This document shows positions 46,133-55,561 of a stretch of DNA of 64,000 nucleotides, piece after piece. Location: NCBI RefSeq assembly GCF_018069875.1, contig NZ_JAGQDF010000002.1, forward strand, positions 464,608 through 528,607. The letters are read 5' to 3'. A program made the position numbers and the translations under genes. The first letter of the stretch is position 1; the number at the start of each line of letters is the position of its first letter. The notes under the pieces were generated by a model, which worked only from the letters and a program-made list of their open reading frames with translations, was not told the DNA's origin and did no database searches. This stretch comes from Ideonella alba (GTDB lineage: Bacteria > Pseudomonadota > Gammaproteobacteria > Burkholderiales > Burkholderiaceae_C).

Positions 46133-47917
46133 TCAGTCACCCACCACCACGCCTTCTCGCCGCGGATCGGCACCGCCCCGCCAGCCGTGGCCCGCGGGGT
46201 CGCGCTGCAGCACATGGATGCCGCTGGGAATCTCGTCCTCCTGCAGCTGCTGGCCGCGGGCCCGCAGGCCCTGCAGCAACTCGGCTGACCAGCGGCCGCG
46301 CTCCAGCCAGCTCTGCGGCGTGTTGAAGTTCACCAGGTGCGGCGCGTCGGTCGCCTGCTGCGGCGTCAGGCCCTCGGCCAGGCCCTGCAGCGTGCCGGCC
46401 ACGAAATGGATGATCGCGCCGCCGCCGGGTGAGCCCAGCGTGGCCAGCAGGCGGCCGTCGCGACGGTCGAAGACCAGCGTGGGCGACATGCTGGAGCGCG
46501 GCCGCTTGCCGCCCTCGGCGCGGTTGGCCACCGGCCGGCCGTCGGCGCCCGTGGGCTGCATGGCAAAGTCGGTCAGCTCGTTGTTCAGCAGGAAGCCGCC
46601 GGGCAGGCCGGTGCCGCCGTCGCACAGCAGGCCGCTGCCAAAGCCCGCCTCGATCGTGGTGGTCAGCGCCACCGCACGGCCCTGGGCGTCGACCACGCTG
46701 ATGTGGCTGGTGCCGTGCTCGGGCTGCGGCGCCTGCGGCGCGAACGCCAGCCGCGCGCCCCCGGGCTGACCGGGGCTGGCGGTGCCCATCGCCCGGGTCT
46801 GGATCAGGGCGGCGCGCTGGCGCAGGTAGGCGGGGGCCAGCAGCTGCTGCCAGTCGCCGCCAGGGGCCGCGACAAAGGCCGGGTCGGCCAGGTACTGGGC
46901 ACGGTCGGCATAGGCCAGGCGCGCGGCCTCGATCCAGCGGTGGGCGCGTTCGGTGGGATCGGTGCTGGGCGGCAGCGCGTCCAGCAGGCCCAGCAGCTGC
47001 ATCACCGCGATGTGGCCGCTGGACGGTGGCGGCATGCCGCAGACCCGCCAGTCCCGCCAGTCGGTGCAGATCGGCTCGCGCAGCAGCGGCTGGTAGGCCG
47101 CCAGGTCGGCCTCGTTCAAGGTGCCGGGGCGCTCCGGGTGGCGCTGCACGCGCTGGGCGATGGCGTTGGCCACCGCACCGCGGTGCAGCACGTCGGCCCC
47201 CTCGCGGGCGACACGGCGCAGCACCGCCGCAAGCGCCGGATTGGTCAGGCGGTGACCCACCGGCCAGGGCTGGCCCTGGGCATCGAAGAAGAAGGCGCGG
47301 GCCGCCGGGTCGGCACGCAGCTGGGCACTGGCGGCGATCGACTGGTGCAGCCGCAGGCTCACCGCAATGCCCTGCTCGGCCAGCTCGATGGCCGGTTGCA
47401 CCAGGCGCGCCCAGGCCAGGTGGCCGCCGCGGCGGTGGGCCGCCTCCAGCATGCGCAGCGTGCCGGGCACCCCCACCGACCGCCCGCTGGCGATGGCCTG
47501 CGCCATTGGCAGCGGCCGGCCCTGGGCGTCCAGGAAGAGCGCGGGCGTGGCGCCGGCCGGTGCCGTTTCGCGACCGTCCCAGGCCTGCAGTTGCCGGCCG
47601 TCCCAGCTGAGCAGGAAAGCGCCACCCCCCAGGCCGCTGGACTGCGGCTCCACCAGGGCCAGCACCAGCTGAGTGGCGATCGCCGCGTCCAGCGCGTTGC
47701 CGCCGTCGCGCAGGACCTGCGCGCCGACCTCGGCCGCCAGCGGGTGCGCGGCCGCCACGCCCTGGCGCTGCAGGGCCCGGCCCGCCTTGACCTGGGGCGC
47801 GGTGGCGATTTCCGGCGCCTCCCAGCGGGAGGGCGGGGCCTGGCAGGCCGGCAGGGCCAGGGCACTCAGCAGCAGGGCCAGCCAGGTCCGCCCGTGGCGC
47901 CAGAACGTCCGATTCAT
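46133..47917 (-). CDS. ggt: Gamma-glutamyltransferase (lipoprotein form)
   Basis: A 594-aa Ntn-hydrolase precursor. The signal peptide has lipobox LPAC. The large subunit region has AVAAAHPLAAEVGAQVLRDGGNALDA. Autoprocessing occurs before the nucleophile Thr in HGTSHISVVD; RPRSSMSPTLV and GSPGGGAIIHFV complete the small subunit. It cleaves gamma-glutamyl bonds of glutathione outside the cytoplasm. Confidence 0.94.
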   Translation of the reverse strand: MNRTFWRHGRTWLALLLSALALPACQAPPSRWEAPEIATAPQVKAGRALQRQGVAAAHPLAAEVGAQVLRDGGNALDAAIATQLVLALVEPQSSGLGGGAFLLSWDGRQLQAWDGRETAPAGATPALFLDAQGRPLPMAQAIASGRSVGVPGTLRMLEAAHRRGGHLAWARLVQPAIELAEQGIAVSLRLHQSIAASAQLRADPAARAFFFDAQGQPWPVGHRLTNPALAAVLRRVAREGADVLHRGAVANAIAQRVQRHPERPGTLNEADLAAYQPLLREPICTDWRDWRVCGMPPPSSGHIAVMQLLGLLDALPPSTDPTERAHRWIEAARLAYADRAQYLADPAFVAAPGGDWQQLLAPAYLRQRAALIQTRAMGTASPGQPGGARLAFAPQAPQPEHGTSHISVVDAQGRAVALTTTIEAGFGSGLLCDGGTGLPGGFLLNNELTDFAMQPTGADGRPVANRAEGGKRPRSSMSPTLVFDRRDGRLLATLGSPGGGAIIHFVAGTLQGLAEGLTPQQATDAPHLVNFNTPQSWLERGRWSAELLQGLRARGQQLQEDEIPSGIHVLQRDPAGHGWRGGADPRREGVVVGD

Positions 47918-48093
47918 GCGCCCGATGCTACGCCGCAACCCCCCTTGTCCGCAGGGGAGGCCCGGGACAGTCGCCCCATGGATCCCGGTCGGCGGTGTCA
48001 CCAACGGGACATCCGACCCGCGACGCGGCCGTCCCCCGGATTGACGATGACATCACCGCGCCACACCGGCCCGGCCCACCCACCAGGAGCCCG

Positions 48094-48609
48094 ATGATGA
48101 ACACCCACCCCCTTCTCTGCGCCGTCGCCCTCGCCGCCTCGCTGGCGGGCGCGTCCACCGCCCAGGCCGCCAATGGCTGGCAGATGGTGGCCTCCGGCTG
48201 CACGCCCGCACCGGCCAGCGCCAAGCTGCTCACCGTCAGCACCAAGAGCGGTGCGGTCAACTTCAAGGACGGCAAGACCGGCACCGCGGTGCTGATCTGC
48301 CCGATCAACTACGAGTTCACCGGCACCAATGTGCTGGACCAGCTGGAGGTCCAGGCGCTGGACGCGACGGCCAATGGCTCGGTGCGCGCCACGCTGGTGC
48401 GCAAGAGCAAGACCACCGGATCGATCGAGACGCTGGCCAACGTCGTCAGCGCCGATGCCACCGGCGTGCAGAACACGCTGGCCGGCTTCACCCCGGCCTC
48501 GATCAACTTCTTCACCCACGCCGCCTATGTGGTGCTGCAGCTCAGCCGCACCGACCCGGCGGCTGACGTGCAGGCGCACATGGTGCACCTGAGCCGCTTC
48601 ATTCCCTGA
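48094..48609 (+). CDS. Small secreted protein of unknown function
   Basis: A 171-aa protein. The signal peptide (about 1-26) ends STAQAA. The mature part is beta-rich (VLDQLEVQALDATANGSVRATLV) with two Cys residues that could pair. AGGAG precedes a double ATG, so 48097 is equally possible. It is followed 73 bp later by another small secreted protein of similar character. No family recognised. Confidence 0.7.
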   Translation: MMNTHPLLCAVALAASLAGASTAQAANGWQMVASGCTPAPASAKLLTVSTKSGAVNFKDGKTGTAVLICPINYEFTGTNVLDQLEVQALDATANGSVRATLVRKSKTTGSIETLANVVSADATGVQNTLAGFTPASINFFTHAAYVVLQLSRTDPAADVQAHMVHLSRFIP

Positions 48610-48682
48610 GTGCTCACCGGCCCGCCCGGGCCATTTCAACCACCCTGCCGGACTCCGGCTTCTCACCCTGAAAGGAACGACC

Positions 48683-49114
48683 ATGAACACCTCCCTCATC
48701 ACCCGCGCCGCCGCTGCCCTGCTGCTGGGCTCCGTCGCCGTCCTGGCCCAGGCGGCCGATGTCAACGGCAGCTCGCGGGCCCAGGCCCAGAGCGACGTCA
48801 AGCCGATGTTCAAGCCCGGCAAGCCGCGTGTCTGGGACGCGGTGGTCTCGGACGCCGGCGTGCTGCAGCGCGGCGGTGCCATCGGCGCCTCGGCGGTCAA
48901 CACCAGCGGCGCCTACCAGATCGACTTCCCGGTCGACGTGACCCAGTGCAGCTTCGTCGCCAGCCTGGGCAGCGTGGACATCGGCACGCCGGCATCGGGC
49001 CAGGCGGTGACCGCCCGCCGCGTCGGTGCGGCGAATTCGGTCTTCGTGCAGACCACCGACGACGCCGGCACCCGCGTGCCGCGCGCCTTCCACCTGGTGG
49101 TGGTCTGCGCCTGA
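48683..49114 (+). CDS. Small secreted protein of unknown function
   Basis: A 143-aa exported protein with signal peptide ending VLAQAAD. The mature part is beta-rich and has a Cys in FPVDVTQCSF and another at the C-terminus. RBS AAAGGAACG. It resembles its upstream neighbour in layout, not clearly in sequence. The stop abuts the convergent gene. Confidence 0.7.
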   Translation: MNTSLITRAAAALLLGSVAVLAQAADVNGSSRAQAQSDVKPMFKPGKPRVWDAVVSDAGVLQRGGAIGASAVNTSGAYQIDFPVDVTQCSFVASLGSVDIGTPASGQAVTARRVGAANSVFVQTTDDAGTRVPRAFHLVVVCA

Positions 49115-50206
49115 TCAGCCGCGGCCGAAGCCGGCATCGCGGGCGCGCACGATGGCGCGCGCCCGATTGTCGGCACCGATCTTGTCGAAGATGGCGGTGA
49201 TCTGGTTGCGCACCGTCTTCTCCGACAGCCCCAGGGCCGCGGCGATCTGCGCGTTGTCGCGGCCCTGGGCCATCAGCTCCAGCACCTCGCGCTGGCGCGG
49301 TGACAGGCCGCCGAAATCGACCGCGCCGCTGCCTTGGCCCGGCCGCGCAGGCAGGAAGGCGTCCACCGCCTGCCACCAGGCCTGCCAGCCGGGTTCGGTC
49401 TCGAGCAGCAGATGGTTGCCGCTCTCGATCACCACGAACTGCGCGCCGGGGATCTGGGTGGCCAGCAGGCGCCCCTCTTCCAGCGGCACGCGCACGTCAT
49501 GGCGGCTGTGCAGCACCAGCGTCGGGCAGCGCACCTGCGGCAGCAGCGCCTGCACATCGATGCCGGCGAACACGCGCATGAAGCGCGCGGCGTTGGCTGG
49601 CGAGGTGGACAGCCGCTCCATCTCGTTGAACCAGGCGTGCTGCTCGGGCGTGCCGCCGGGGATGAACTGGGTGGTGAAGAACTGCCGGAACGACGGGTCC
49701 TGCTTGCCCCAGCCCAGCTCAGCCAGGCGGCACATCATCTCGGCCTCGTCACGCGCCTGTGGCGAATCGGCGCGCACCAGCCGGCCACGCGCATAGCCGC
49801 CATGCAGCACCAGATGCGAGACGCGCTCGGGGTGGCGCACCGCATAGGCCACCGCCACCGCGGCGCCCTGCGAGATGCCCAGCAGCGCGAAGCGCTCCGG
49901 CGCACCCACCGCATCAACGACGCATTCGAGGTCGTCCACCCAGTCGTCAAAGCCCAGCGAGGCGACGTCCCAGTCCGACCAGCCGCAGCCGCGTTCGTCA
50001 TAGCGGACCAGGCGCGTGCGCTCGGCCAGCGCACGCAGCAGACCGCGCCAGACCGGACTGTCCCAGTCGGCTTCCAGGTGCGACAGCCAGGTGGCGGCCT
50101 TGATCAGCACCGGCTCGCCGAGACCGGCCACCGAGAACGCCAGACGGACCCCGTCGGCGGTCTGGGTGAAGCGGATCTGCTGCTGGGAAGGCACCGGCGG
50201 GGGCAT
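49115..50206 (-). CDS. Alpha/beta hydrolase fused to a LuxR-type HTH
   Basis: A 363-aa fusion. Residues ~20-285 form an alpha/beta hydrolase with nucleophile elbow GISQGAA, acid in HSRHDVRVP and His in SGNHLLL, so the triad is intact. Residues ~295-360 are a LuxR HTH starting LSPRQREVLELMAQG with KTVRNQITAIFDKIG. A regulator that senses or hydrolyses a small ester/lactone ligand is plausible; the ligand is unknown. Confidence 0.87.
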   Translation of the reverse strand: MPPPVPSQQQIRFTQTADGVRLAFSVAGLGEPVLIKAATWLSHLEADWDSPVWRGLLRALAERTRLVRYDERGCGWSDWDVASLGFDDWVDDLECVVDAVGAPERFALLGISQGAAVAVAYAVRHPERVSHLVLHGGYARGRLVRADSPQARDEAEMMCRLAELGWGKQDPSFRQFFTTQFIPGGTPEQHAWFNEMERLSTSPANAARFMRVFAGIDVQALLPQVRCPTLVLHSRHDVRVPLEEGRLLATQIPGAQFVVIESGNHLLLETEPGWQAWWQAVDAFLPARPGQGSGAVDFGGLSPRQREVLELMAQGRDNAQIAAALGLSEKTVRNQITAIFDKIGADNRARAIVRARDAGFGRG

Positions 50207-50285
50207 GGTCAGAGACTAACGTCCCGACCCCACCCGCTGGAAGCCCTTGATCGCGGGACGGCCCCGCGATGGTGCGTGCCCGGTG

Positions 50286-50924
50286 TCAGTGCACCTGCAC
50301 GCCGGTCTTGGCCTGCACTTCCTCGCGCGTGACGCCCGGCGCCAGCTCGACGATCTTCAGGCCGTGCGGGGTGACGTCCAGCACGCACAGGTCGGTGATG
50401 ATGCGGTCGACCACGCCCACGCCGGTCAGCGGCAGGGTGCAGTGCGGCAGGATCTTGATGTCGGTGGTGCCGTCCTTCTTGGTGGCCACGTGCTCCATCA
50501 GGACCACCACGTTCTTCACGCCGGCCACCAGGTCCATCGCGCCGCCCATGCCCTTGACCATCTTGCCCGGGATCATCCAGTTGGCCAGATCGCCCTTCTC
50601 GGAGACCTGCATCGCGCCGAGGATGGCCAGGTTGATCTTGCCGCCGCGGATCATGCCGAAGCTGTCGGCGCTGCTGAAGATGCTGCTGCCCGGCAGCGTG
50701 GTGACGGTCTGCTTGCCGGCATTGATCATGTCGGCATCCACCTGGTCCTCGGTCGGGAAGGGGCCGATGCCCAGCAGGCCGTTCTCGGACTGCAGCCAGA
50801 CCTCCATGCCCTCGGGCACGTGGTTGGCCACCAGGGTCGGCAGGCCGATGCCCAGGTTCACGTAGAAGCCGTCGGCCAGTTCCTTGGCGGCGCGGGCGGC
50901 CATTTCATCGCGGGTCCATGCCAT
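50286..50924 (-). CDS. scoB: 3-oxoacid CoA-transferase subunit B
   Basis: A 212-aa family I CoA-transferase beta subunit. [17 protein letters not shown] near the N-terminus and [12 protein letters not shown] carry the catalytic Glu. With subunit A it moves CoA from succinyl-CoA to acetoacetate or a similar acid. 13 bp downstream of subunit A on the same strand. Confidence 0.93.
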   Translation of the reverse strand: MAWTRDEMAARAAKELADGFYVNLGIGLPTLVANHVPEGMEVWLQSENGLLGIGPFPTEDQVDADMINAGKQTVTTLPGSSIFSSADSFGMIRGGKINLAILGAMQVSEKGDLANWMIPGKMVKGMGGAMDLVAGVKNVVVLMEHVATKKDGTTDIKILPHCTLPLTGVGVVDRIITDLCVLDVTPHGLKIVELAPGVTREEVQAKTGVQVH

Positions 50925-50937
50925 GTCGTGTTCTCCT

Positions 50938-51636
50938 TCAGGCCTTGCGGACGGTGCGTTGCTCGATGCGCTTTTCCGGCGTCGTGTTGAGCACGATGCG
51001 GTGCACGAAGATGCCGGGCAGGTGCACCTGGTCCGGGTCGATCGCGCCGGTCTCGACGATCTCCTCGACCTCGACCACGGTGATGCGGCCAGCCATCGCC
51101 ACGTTCGGATTGAAGTTGCGCGCCGTGCGGCGGAACTGCAGATTGCCGCTCTTGTCGGCCCGGAAGGCCTTGACCAGCGAGACCTCGGGCACCAGCGAGC
51201 GCTCCATCACATAGGTCTCACCGTCGAACTCGCGCAGTTCCTTGCCCTCGGCGACGATCGTGCCCACACCGGTCTTGGTGAAGAAGGCCGGGATGCCGGC
51301 GCCGCCGGCGCGCAGCTTCTCGGCCAGCGTGCCCTGGGGCGTGAACTCCAGCTCCAGCTCGCCGCTGAGGTACTGGCGCTCGAACTCCTTGTTCTCGCCC
51401 ACGTAGCTGGAGATCATCTTCTTGATCTGCCGGGTGGCCAGCAGCTTGCCCAGGCCGAAGCCGTCGACACCGGCGTTGTTGGAGATGACCGTCAGGTCCT
51501 TCTTGCCGCTGGCCTGCAGCGCGTCGATCAGCGCCTCGGGGATGCCGCACAGGCCGAAGCCGCCCACCGCCATCAACTGGCCGTCGTGGACGATGCCGTC
51601 CAGCGCAGCAGCCGCGCTCGGGTACACCTTGTTCAT
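50938..51636 (-). CDS. scoA: 3-oxoacid CoA-transferase subunit A
   Basis: A 232-aa alpha subunit. [16 protein letters not shown] is the family signature for CoA binding, followed by [15 protein letters not shown]. First gene of the pair; upstream lies a palindromic operator shared with a divergent PAS-LuxR regulator. Confidence 0.93.
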   Translation of the reverse strand: MNKVYPSAAAALDGIVHDGQLMAVGGFGLCGIPEALIDALQASGKKDLTVISNNAGVDGFGLGKLLATRQIKKMISSYVGENKEFERQYLSGELELEFTPQGTLAEKLRAGGAGIPAFFTKTGVGTIVAEGKELREFDGETYVMERSLVPEVSLVKAFRADKSGNLQFRRTARNFNPNVAMAGRITVVEVEEIVETGAIDPDQVHLPGIFVHRIVLNTTPEKRIEQRTVRKA

Positions 51637-51676
51637 GAGAGAAGCCTCCGGGCTTGTTCGGATGGGAACGAAGGGT

Positions 51677-51698
51677 ACTACGTAACACATTACGTAGT
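51677..51698. promoter_or_regulatory. Perfect palindromic operator between scoA and the PAS-LuxR gene
   Basis: ACTACGTAA-CACA-TTACGTAGT, 9-bp arms and 4-bp spacer, followed by a near half-site AGTACGTCA about 3 bp on. It is AT-rich against a GC-rich background, central to the 91-bp divergent interval, and probably bound by the adjacent regulator. Confidence 0.7.
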
Positions 51699-51727
51699 CA
51701 GTACGTCAGATTGCTTAAGGCCGAGCC

Positions 51728-52273
51728 ATGATCGCGCTGGACTACCGCACTGCTTTTGACCTGGCCCCGGTGGGCCTGGTGATCTCGCGCCATCGGCAGA
51801 TGGTGGACTGCAACCAGCGCCTGCTGGCGATGTTCGGCGCCGAGCGCGAGCAACTGATCGGCCAATCCTTCGAGTTGCTCTACCCCAGCACCGAGGAGTA
51901 CCTGCGCACCGGCGAGCGCATCGTCGCCAGCCTGGACCGCGATGGCCGCTATGCCGACGACCGGGTGATGAAGCGGGTCGATGGCGAACTGTTCTGGTGC
52001 CACGTCAGCGGCCGCGCACTGGAAGCCGCCGACCCGCACGCCGCGGGCATCTGGAGCTTCGAGGACCTCTCCGCCCGGCGCGTGCTGAAGGTGGATTTCA
52101 CGCCGCGCGAGCGCGAGATCGCCGCGCTGCTGATCGACGGCGCGACCAGCAAGCAGATCGGCAAGAAGCTGGGCATCAGCCCGCGCACGGTGGATGTCTA
52201 CCGCGCGCGGCTGATGCGCAAGGTGGGCGCCGGCACCACGCCGGAGCTGGTGCACCGGCTGCTGACGGGCTGA
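51728..52273 (+). CDS. PAS domain LuxR-family regulator
   Basis: A 181-aa protein. PAS fold at about 8-110 (FDLAPVGLVISRHRQMVDCN...GELFWCHVSGRAL) and a LuxR HTH at about 120-180 (FTPREREIAALLIDGATSK). No receiver domain, so it may sense a ligand or redox state directly. Divergent from scoAB, which it likely controls. Confidence 0.88.
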   Translation: MIALDYRTAFDLAPVGLVISRHRQMVDCNQRLLAMFGAEREQLIGQSFELLYPSTEEYLRTGERIVASLDRDGRYADDRVMKRVDGELFWCHVSGRALEAADPHAAGIWSFEDLSARRVLKVDFTPREREIAALLIDGATSKQIGKKLGISPRTVDVYRARLMRKVGAGTTPELVHRLLTG

Positions 52274-52276
52274 GGC

Positions 52277-53662
52277 TCAGCGCGCCCCGGGTGCCGCTTC
52301 GTGCACCGCCTGCGGCAGGGCCTGGCCGGCGGAGGCGAAAGCCTGCTCGGCGGTCTGCTGCAGGCCCAGTTCGGCCGGCATCGGCGCGCCGTCCAGCGCG
52401 GCCTGCATCTGCGCGTCGTCGCGCTGGCCACACCACTTGGCCACCACCAGCGTCGCCACGCCATTGCCGATCAGGTTGGTCAGCGCACGGGCCTCGCTCA
52501 TGAAGCGGTCGATGCCCAGGATCAGCGCCAGGCCCGCCACCGGCACGCCGCCCACCGCGCTGAGCGTGGCCGCCAGCACGATGAAGCCCGAGCCGGTGAC
52601 GCCCGCCGCGCCCTTGCTGGTCAGCAGCAGCACGGTCAGCAGCGTGATCTGCTGCATCAGGCTCATGGGCGTGTCGGTGGCCTGGGCGATGAAGACCGCC
52701 GCCATGGTGAGGTAGATCGAGGTGCCGTCCAGGTTGAACGAATACCCGGTGGGGATCACCAGGCCGACCACGCTCTTCTCGGCGCCAGCGTGCTCCATCT
52801 TGCGCATCATGCGCGGCAGCACCGATTCGCTCGACGAGGTGCCCAGCACGATCAGCAGTTCCTCCTTGATGAAGCGGATGAACTTCAGGATCGAGAAGCC
52901 GTGCAGGCGGGCGATCAGGCCCAGCACACCCAGGATGAACAGCAGGCAGGTGGCGTAGAACGAGCCCATCAGCTGGGCCAGTTGCAGCAGCGTGCCCACG
53001 CCGTACTTGCCGATCGTGAAGGCCATCGCGCCGAAGGCGCCGATCGGGGCCACCTTCATGATCGCGCCCACCACCGCGAACAGCACGTGCGAGAGCTTGT
53101 CGATGAAGGTGTAGACCATGTTGTGGCGGCCGCCGAACTTCTGCAGCGCGAAGCCGAACATCACCGAGAACAGCAGCACCTGCAGGATCTCGCCCTTGGC
53201 GAAGGCGTCCACCACGCTGGTGGGGATCACATCCAGCAGGAAGTCGACCGTGCTCTTCATCTTGCCCGGCTCGGTGAACTTGGCGATGGCCTTGGTGTCC
53301 AGGCTGTTCGGGTCGACATGCATGCCGGCGCCCGGCTGCACCAGGTTCACCACCACCAGGCCGATGATCAGCGCCAGCGTGGACACCACCTCGAAGTACA
53401 GCAGCGCCAGACCGCCGGTCTTGCCCACCTTCTTCATGTTCTCCATGCCGGCGATGCCCAGCACCACGGTGCAGAAGATGATCGGCGCGATGATCATCTT
53501 GATCAGCTTGATGAAGCCCTCGCCCAGCGGCTTCATCTGCTCGCCCAGCTGGGGCATGAAGTGGCCCAGCAGGATGCCGGCGGCGATCGCCAGCAGCACC
53601 TGCGCATACAGGCTGCGGTAGAACGGCGCACGCGGCGCAGTGGCGGTGGGATCGTGGCTCAT
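52277..53662 (-). CDS. dctA: C4-dicarboxylate:cation symporter DctA
   Basis: A 461-aa DAACS (glutamate/dicarboxylate:cation symporter) family transporter with the SSSSE-like loop ([14 protein letters not shown]) and the TM7 motif [12 protein letters not shown]. It takes up succinate, fumarate and malate. Its upstream region holds two direct repeats 22 bp apart. Confidence 0.94.
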   Translation of the reverse strand: MSHDPTATAPRAPFYRSLYAQVLLAIAAGILLGHFMPQLGEQMKPLGEGFIKLIKMIIAPIIFCTVVLGIAGMENMKKVGKTGGLALLYFEVVSTLALIIGLVVVNLVQPGAGMHVDPNSLDTKAIAKFTEPGKMKSTVDFLLDVIPTSVVDAFAKGEILQVLLFSVMFGFALQKFGGRHNMVYTFIDKLSHVLFAVVGAIMKVAPIGAFGAMAFTIGKYGVGTLLQLAQLMGSFYATCLLFILGVLGLIARLHGFSILKFIRFIKEELLIVLGTSSSESVLPRMMRKMEHAGAEKSVVGLVIPTGYSFNLDGTSIYLTMAAVFIAQATDTPMSLMQQITLLTVLLLTSKGAAGVTGSGFIVLAATLSAVGGVPVAGLALILGIDRFMSEARALTNLIGNGVATLVVAKWCGQRDDAQMQAALDGAPMPAELGLQQTAEQAFASAGQALPQAVHEAAPGAR

Positions 53663-53727
53663 CGGTGTCTTTCGGGGTGGGTGTCGGAGGGTGGCGGCAG
53701 TCTAGGGTTCACCCTGATGCCACGGGC

Positions 53728-53765
53728 TGTGGGAACCGCGTAGCCGCGATGTGGAAACTGCGTAG
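53728..53765. promoter_or_regulatory. Tandem 16-bp repeats between dctA and the GlcG-like gene
   Basis: TGTGGGAACCGCGTAG (53728-53743) and TGTGGAAACTGCGTAG (53750-53765) match at 14 of 16 positions and are offset by exactly 22 bp, about two helical turns. This is typical of adjacent binding sites for an activator of the dctA promoter. Confidence 0.65.
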
Positions 53766-53858
53766 GCTGGCGGTTGATTCAGTCCTGACCAGCACGCGGG
53801 CAATCGGCGCCGTCCGGGCCGCGATACTCTCGGTCTGCTCCAACCGCCCTGCACCACC

Positions 53859-54269
53859 ATGAAGACCAAGCCCTGCCTCACCCACGACGACGTGATCACC
53901 GTGCTGAACGCCGCCAAGGCCGAGGCCCTGGCCAACGCCTGGGCGGTGAGCATCGCGGTGTGCGACGACGGCGGCCACCTGCTGGGCCACTACCGCCTGG
54001 ATGGCGCGCCGCCGATGTCGGCCCGCATGGCGCCCGCCAAGGCGCGCACCGCCGCGCTGGCCAAGCGTGAAACCGCCGTGCTCGAGAAAATGATCAACGA
54101 CGGCCGCACCGCCTTCCTCAGCGCGCCCGACCTGGACGGCATCCTGGAAGGCGGCGTGCCCATCGTGGTCGACGGCCAGGTGGCCGGTGCCGTGGGCGTG
54201 AGCGGCGTGAAGTCGATCGAGGACGCGCAGATCGCCAAGGCGGGCATCGCCGCGCTGCTCGGCGCCTGA
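53859..54269 (+). CDS. GlcG/HbpS family heme-binding-like protein
   Basis: A 136-aa single-domain protein. LTHDDVITVLNAAKAEALANAW and GGVPIVVDGQVAGAVGVSG are typical of GlcG/HbpS. Members bind heme or accompany glycolate/lactate catabolism. Role here unknown. Confidence 0.88.
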   Translation: MKTKPCLTHDDVITVLNAAKAEALANAWAVSIAVCDDGGHLLGHYRLDGAPPMSARMAPAKARTAALAKRETAVLEKMINDGRTAFLSAPDLDGILEGGVPIVVDGQVAGAVGVSGVKSIEDAQIAKAGIAALLGA

Positions 54270-54334
54270 TAACCGGGGCCGGCCACCGGCAATTCCAGGG
54301 ATCGGCCGCCAGCCGGTCCGGGTATCTTGTCGGC

Positions 54335-55231
54335 ATGCCGGCCGATACCCTCACCACTGCCCCGCCCCGCCATGGCATGCGCCGGATCCAGGTCGAACTC
54401 GACCAGGCGCGTGACGGCGGCCCGCTCAAGACCATCGTCATCCCGCCCTGCCCGGCCCTGTTGCAGCGCCTGCGCGACACGATGGGCGAGGCCGAGCCCG
54501 ACCTGACCGAGGTGGGTCGCATCGTCGGCAGCGACGTGGCGATGTCGGCCGCACTGATCAAGGTGGCCAACTCGCCGGCCTACCTGACCGGCCAGCCGGT
54601 GCAGACCATCGGCCAGGCGATGAACCGCCTGGGCCTGGAGCGCACCGCCACCGAGATGGCGGCCTTCCTGCTGCAGCGCAGCCTGCCGGCGAATTCACCG
54701 CATCTGAAGCGCTTCTGGGAACGCGCCGCCAAGCGGGCCAGTGCGATGGGTTTCATCGCCCGGCGCCTGCCCGGCATGTCGGCCGACCTGGCGCACACCT
54801 ACGGCCTGTTCTGCCACGTCGGCACGCCGGTGATGCTGCAAAGCCTCAAGGGCTATGGCTCGACCATGGTCGAGGCGGCCGCCCGCATCGACCGCCCCTA
54901 CGTGGCCACCGAGAACGCCAACCACCGCACCGACCACGCCGTGGTGGGGGCGCTGGTGGCGCGGGTCTGGCGCCTGGCGCCCGAGGTGATGGCCGCGATC
55001 CGCCGCCACCACGACCTGGACATGCTGGGCTCGGAGGACACCGAGTCCGAGGTGCACACGCTGGTGGCCGCCGGCCTGGTGGCCGAGCACCTGATGCGCC
55101 GCCACGAGGGGCTGGACCCGGACGCCGACTGGTCGGCCCACCACGGCGCCGCGTTGCGCTGGCTGGCGATCGACGAGGACGAACTGGCGACCTGGGACGA
55201 CGAACTGCGCACGCTGCTGGACGCGGCCTGA
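54335..55231 (+). CDS. HDOD domain protein
   Basis: A 298-aa HDOD protein. The HDOD domain (about 30-235) includes LQRLRDTMGEAEPDL, ANSPAYLTGQPVQTIGQAMNRLG and NHRTDHAVVGALVARVW. HDOD proteins are catalytically inactive HD relatives involved in signalling. No output domain is attached here. Confidence 0.88.
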   Translation: MPADTLTTAPPRHGMRRIQVELDQARDGGPLKTIVIPPCPALLQRLRDTMGEAEPDLTEVGRIVGSDVAMSAALIKVANSPAYLTGQPVQTIGQAMNRLGLERTATEMAAFLLQRSLPANSPHLKRFWERAAKRASAMGFIARRLPGMSADLAHTYGLFCHVGTPVMLQSLKGYGSTMVEAAARIDRPYVATENANHRTDHAVVGALVARVWRLAPEVMAAIRRHHDLDMLGSEDTESEVHTLVAAGLVAEHLMRRHEGLDPDADWSAHHGAALRWLAIDEDELATWDDELRTLLDAA

Positions 55232-55283
55232 GGCCGCGACCCGTGGCGCCCGGCAAGGCCGGGCCAGCGAGGCCGGGCGCCGC

Positions 55284-55556
55284 TCAGGCCGTCTGCCGGC
55301 CGTGCTCCGGCAGCTCGATCTTCACCTCGAGCACTTCCAGGTTGTCCTGGCGCTCGAGATGGACCTTGATGTCGTCCGGGTTGATCTTCACGTACTTCGA
55401 GATCACCGCCACCAGTTCGCGCTGCAACTGCGGCAGGTAATCCGGCTGGCCGGGGTTGCGGCCGCTGCGCTCATGCGCCAGGATGATCTGCAGGCGCTCC
55501 TTGGCGACGCTGGCCGTGGCCTTCTTCTCGCCGAGCAGGAAGGAAAGGAAGGACAT
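55284..55556 (-). CDS. minE: Cell-division topological specificity factor MinE
   Basis: A 90-aa protein: membrane-targeting N-terminus [12 protein letters not shown], anti-MinCD helix [11 protein letters not shown], and a C-terminal topological domain ([21 protein letters not shown]). It drives MinD oscillation. Last gene of minCDE, 5 bp after minD. Confidence 0.97.
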   Translation of the reverse strand: MSFLSFLLGEKKATASVAKERLQIILAHERSGRNPGQPDYLPQLQRELVAVISKYVKINPDDIKVHLERQDNLEVLEVKIELPEHGRQTA

Positions 55557-55561
55557 GCCGC

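Noticed and set aside
50250..50270. 8-bp GC hairpin downstream of the CoA-transferase genes as a terminator
   Set aside because: Stem is present, but no T run follows on the minus strand; evidence too weak for a feature.
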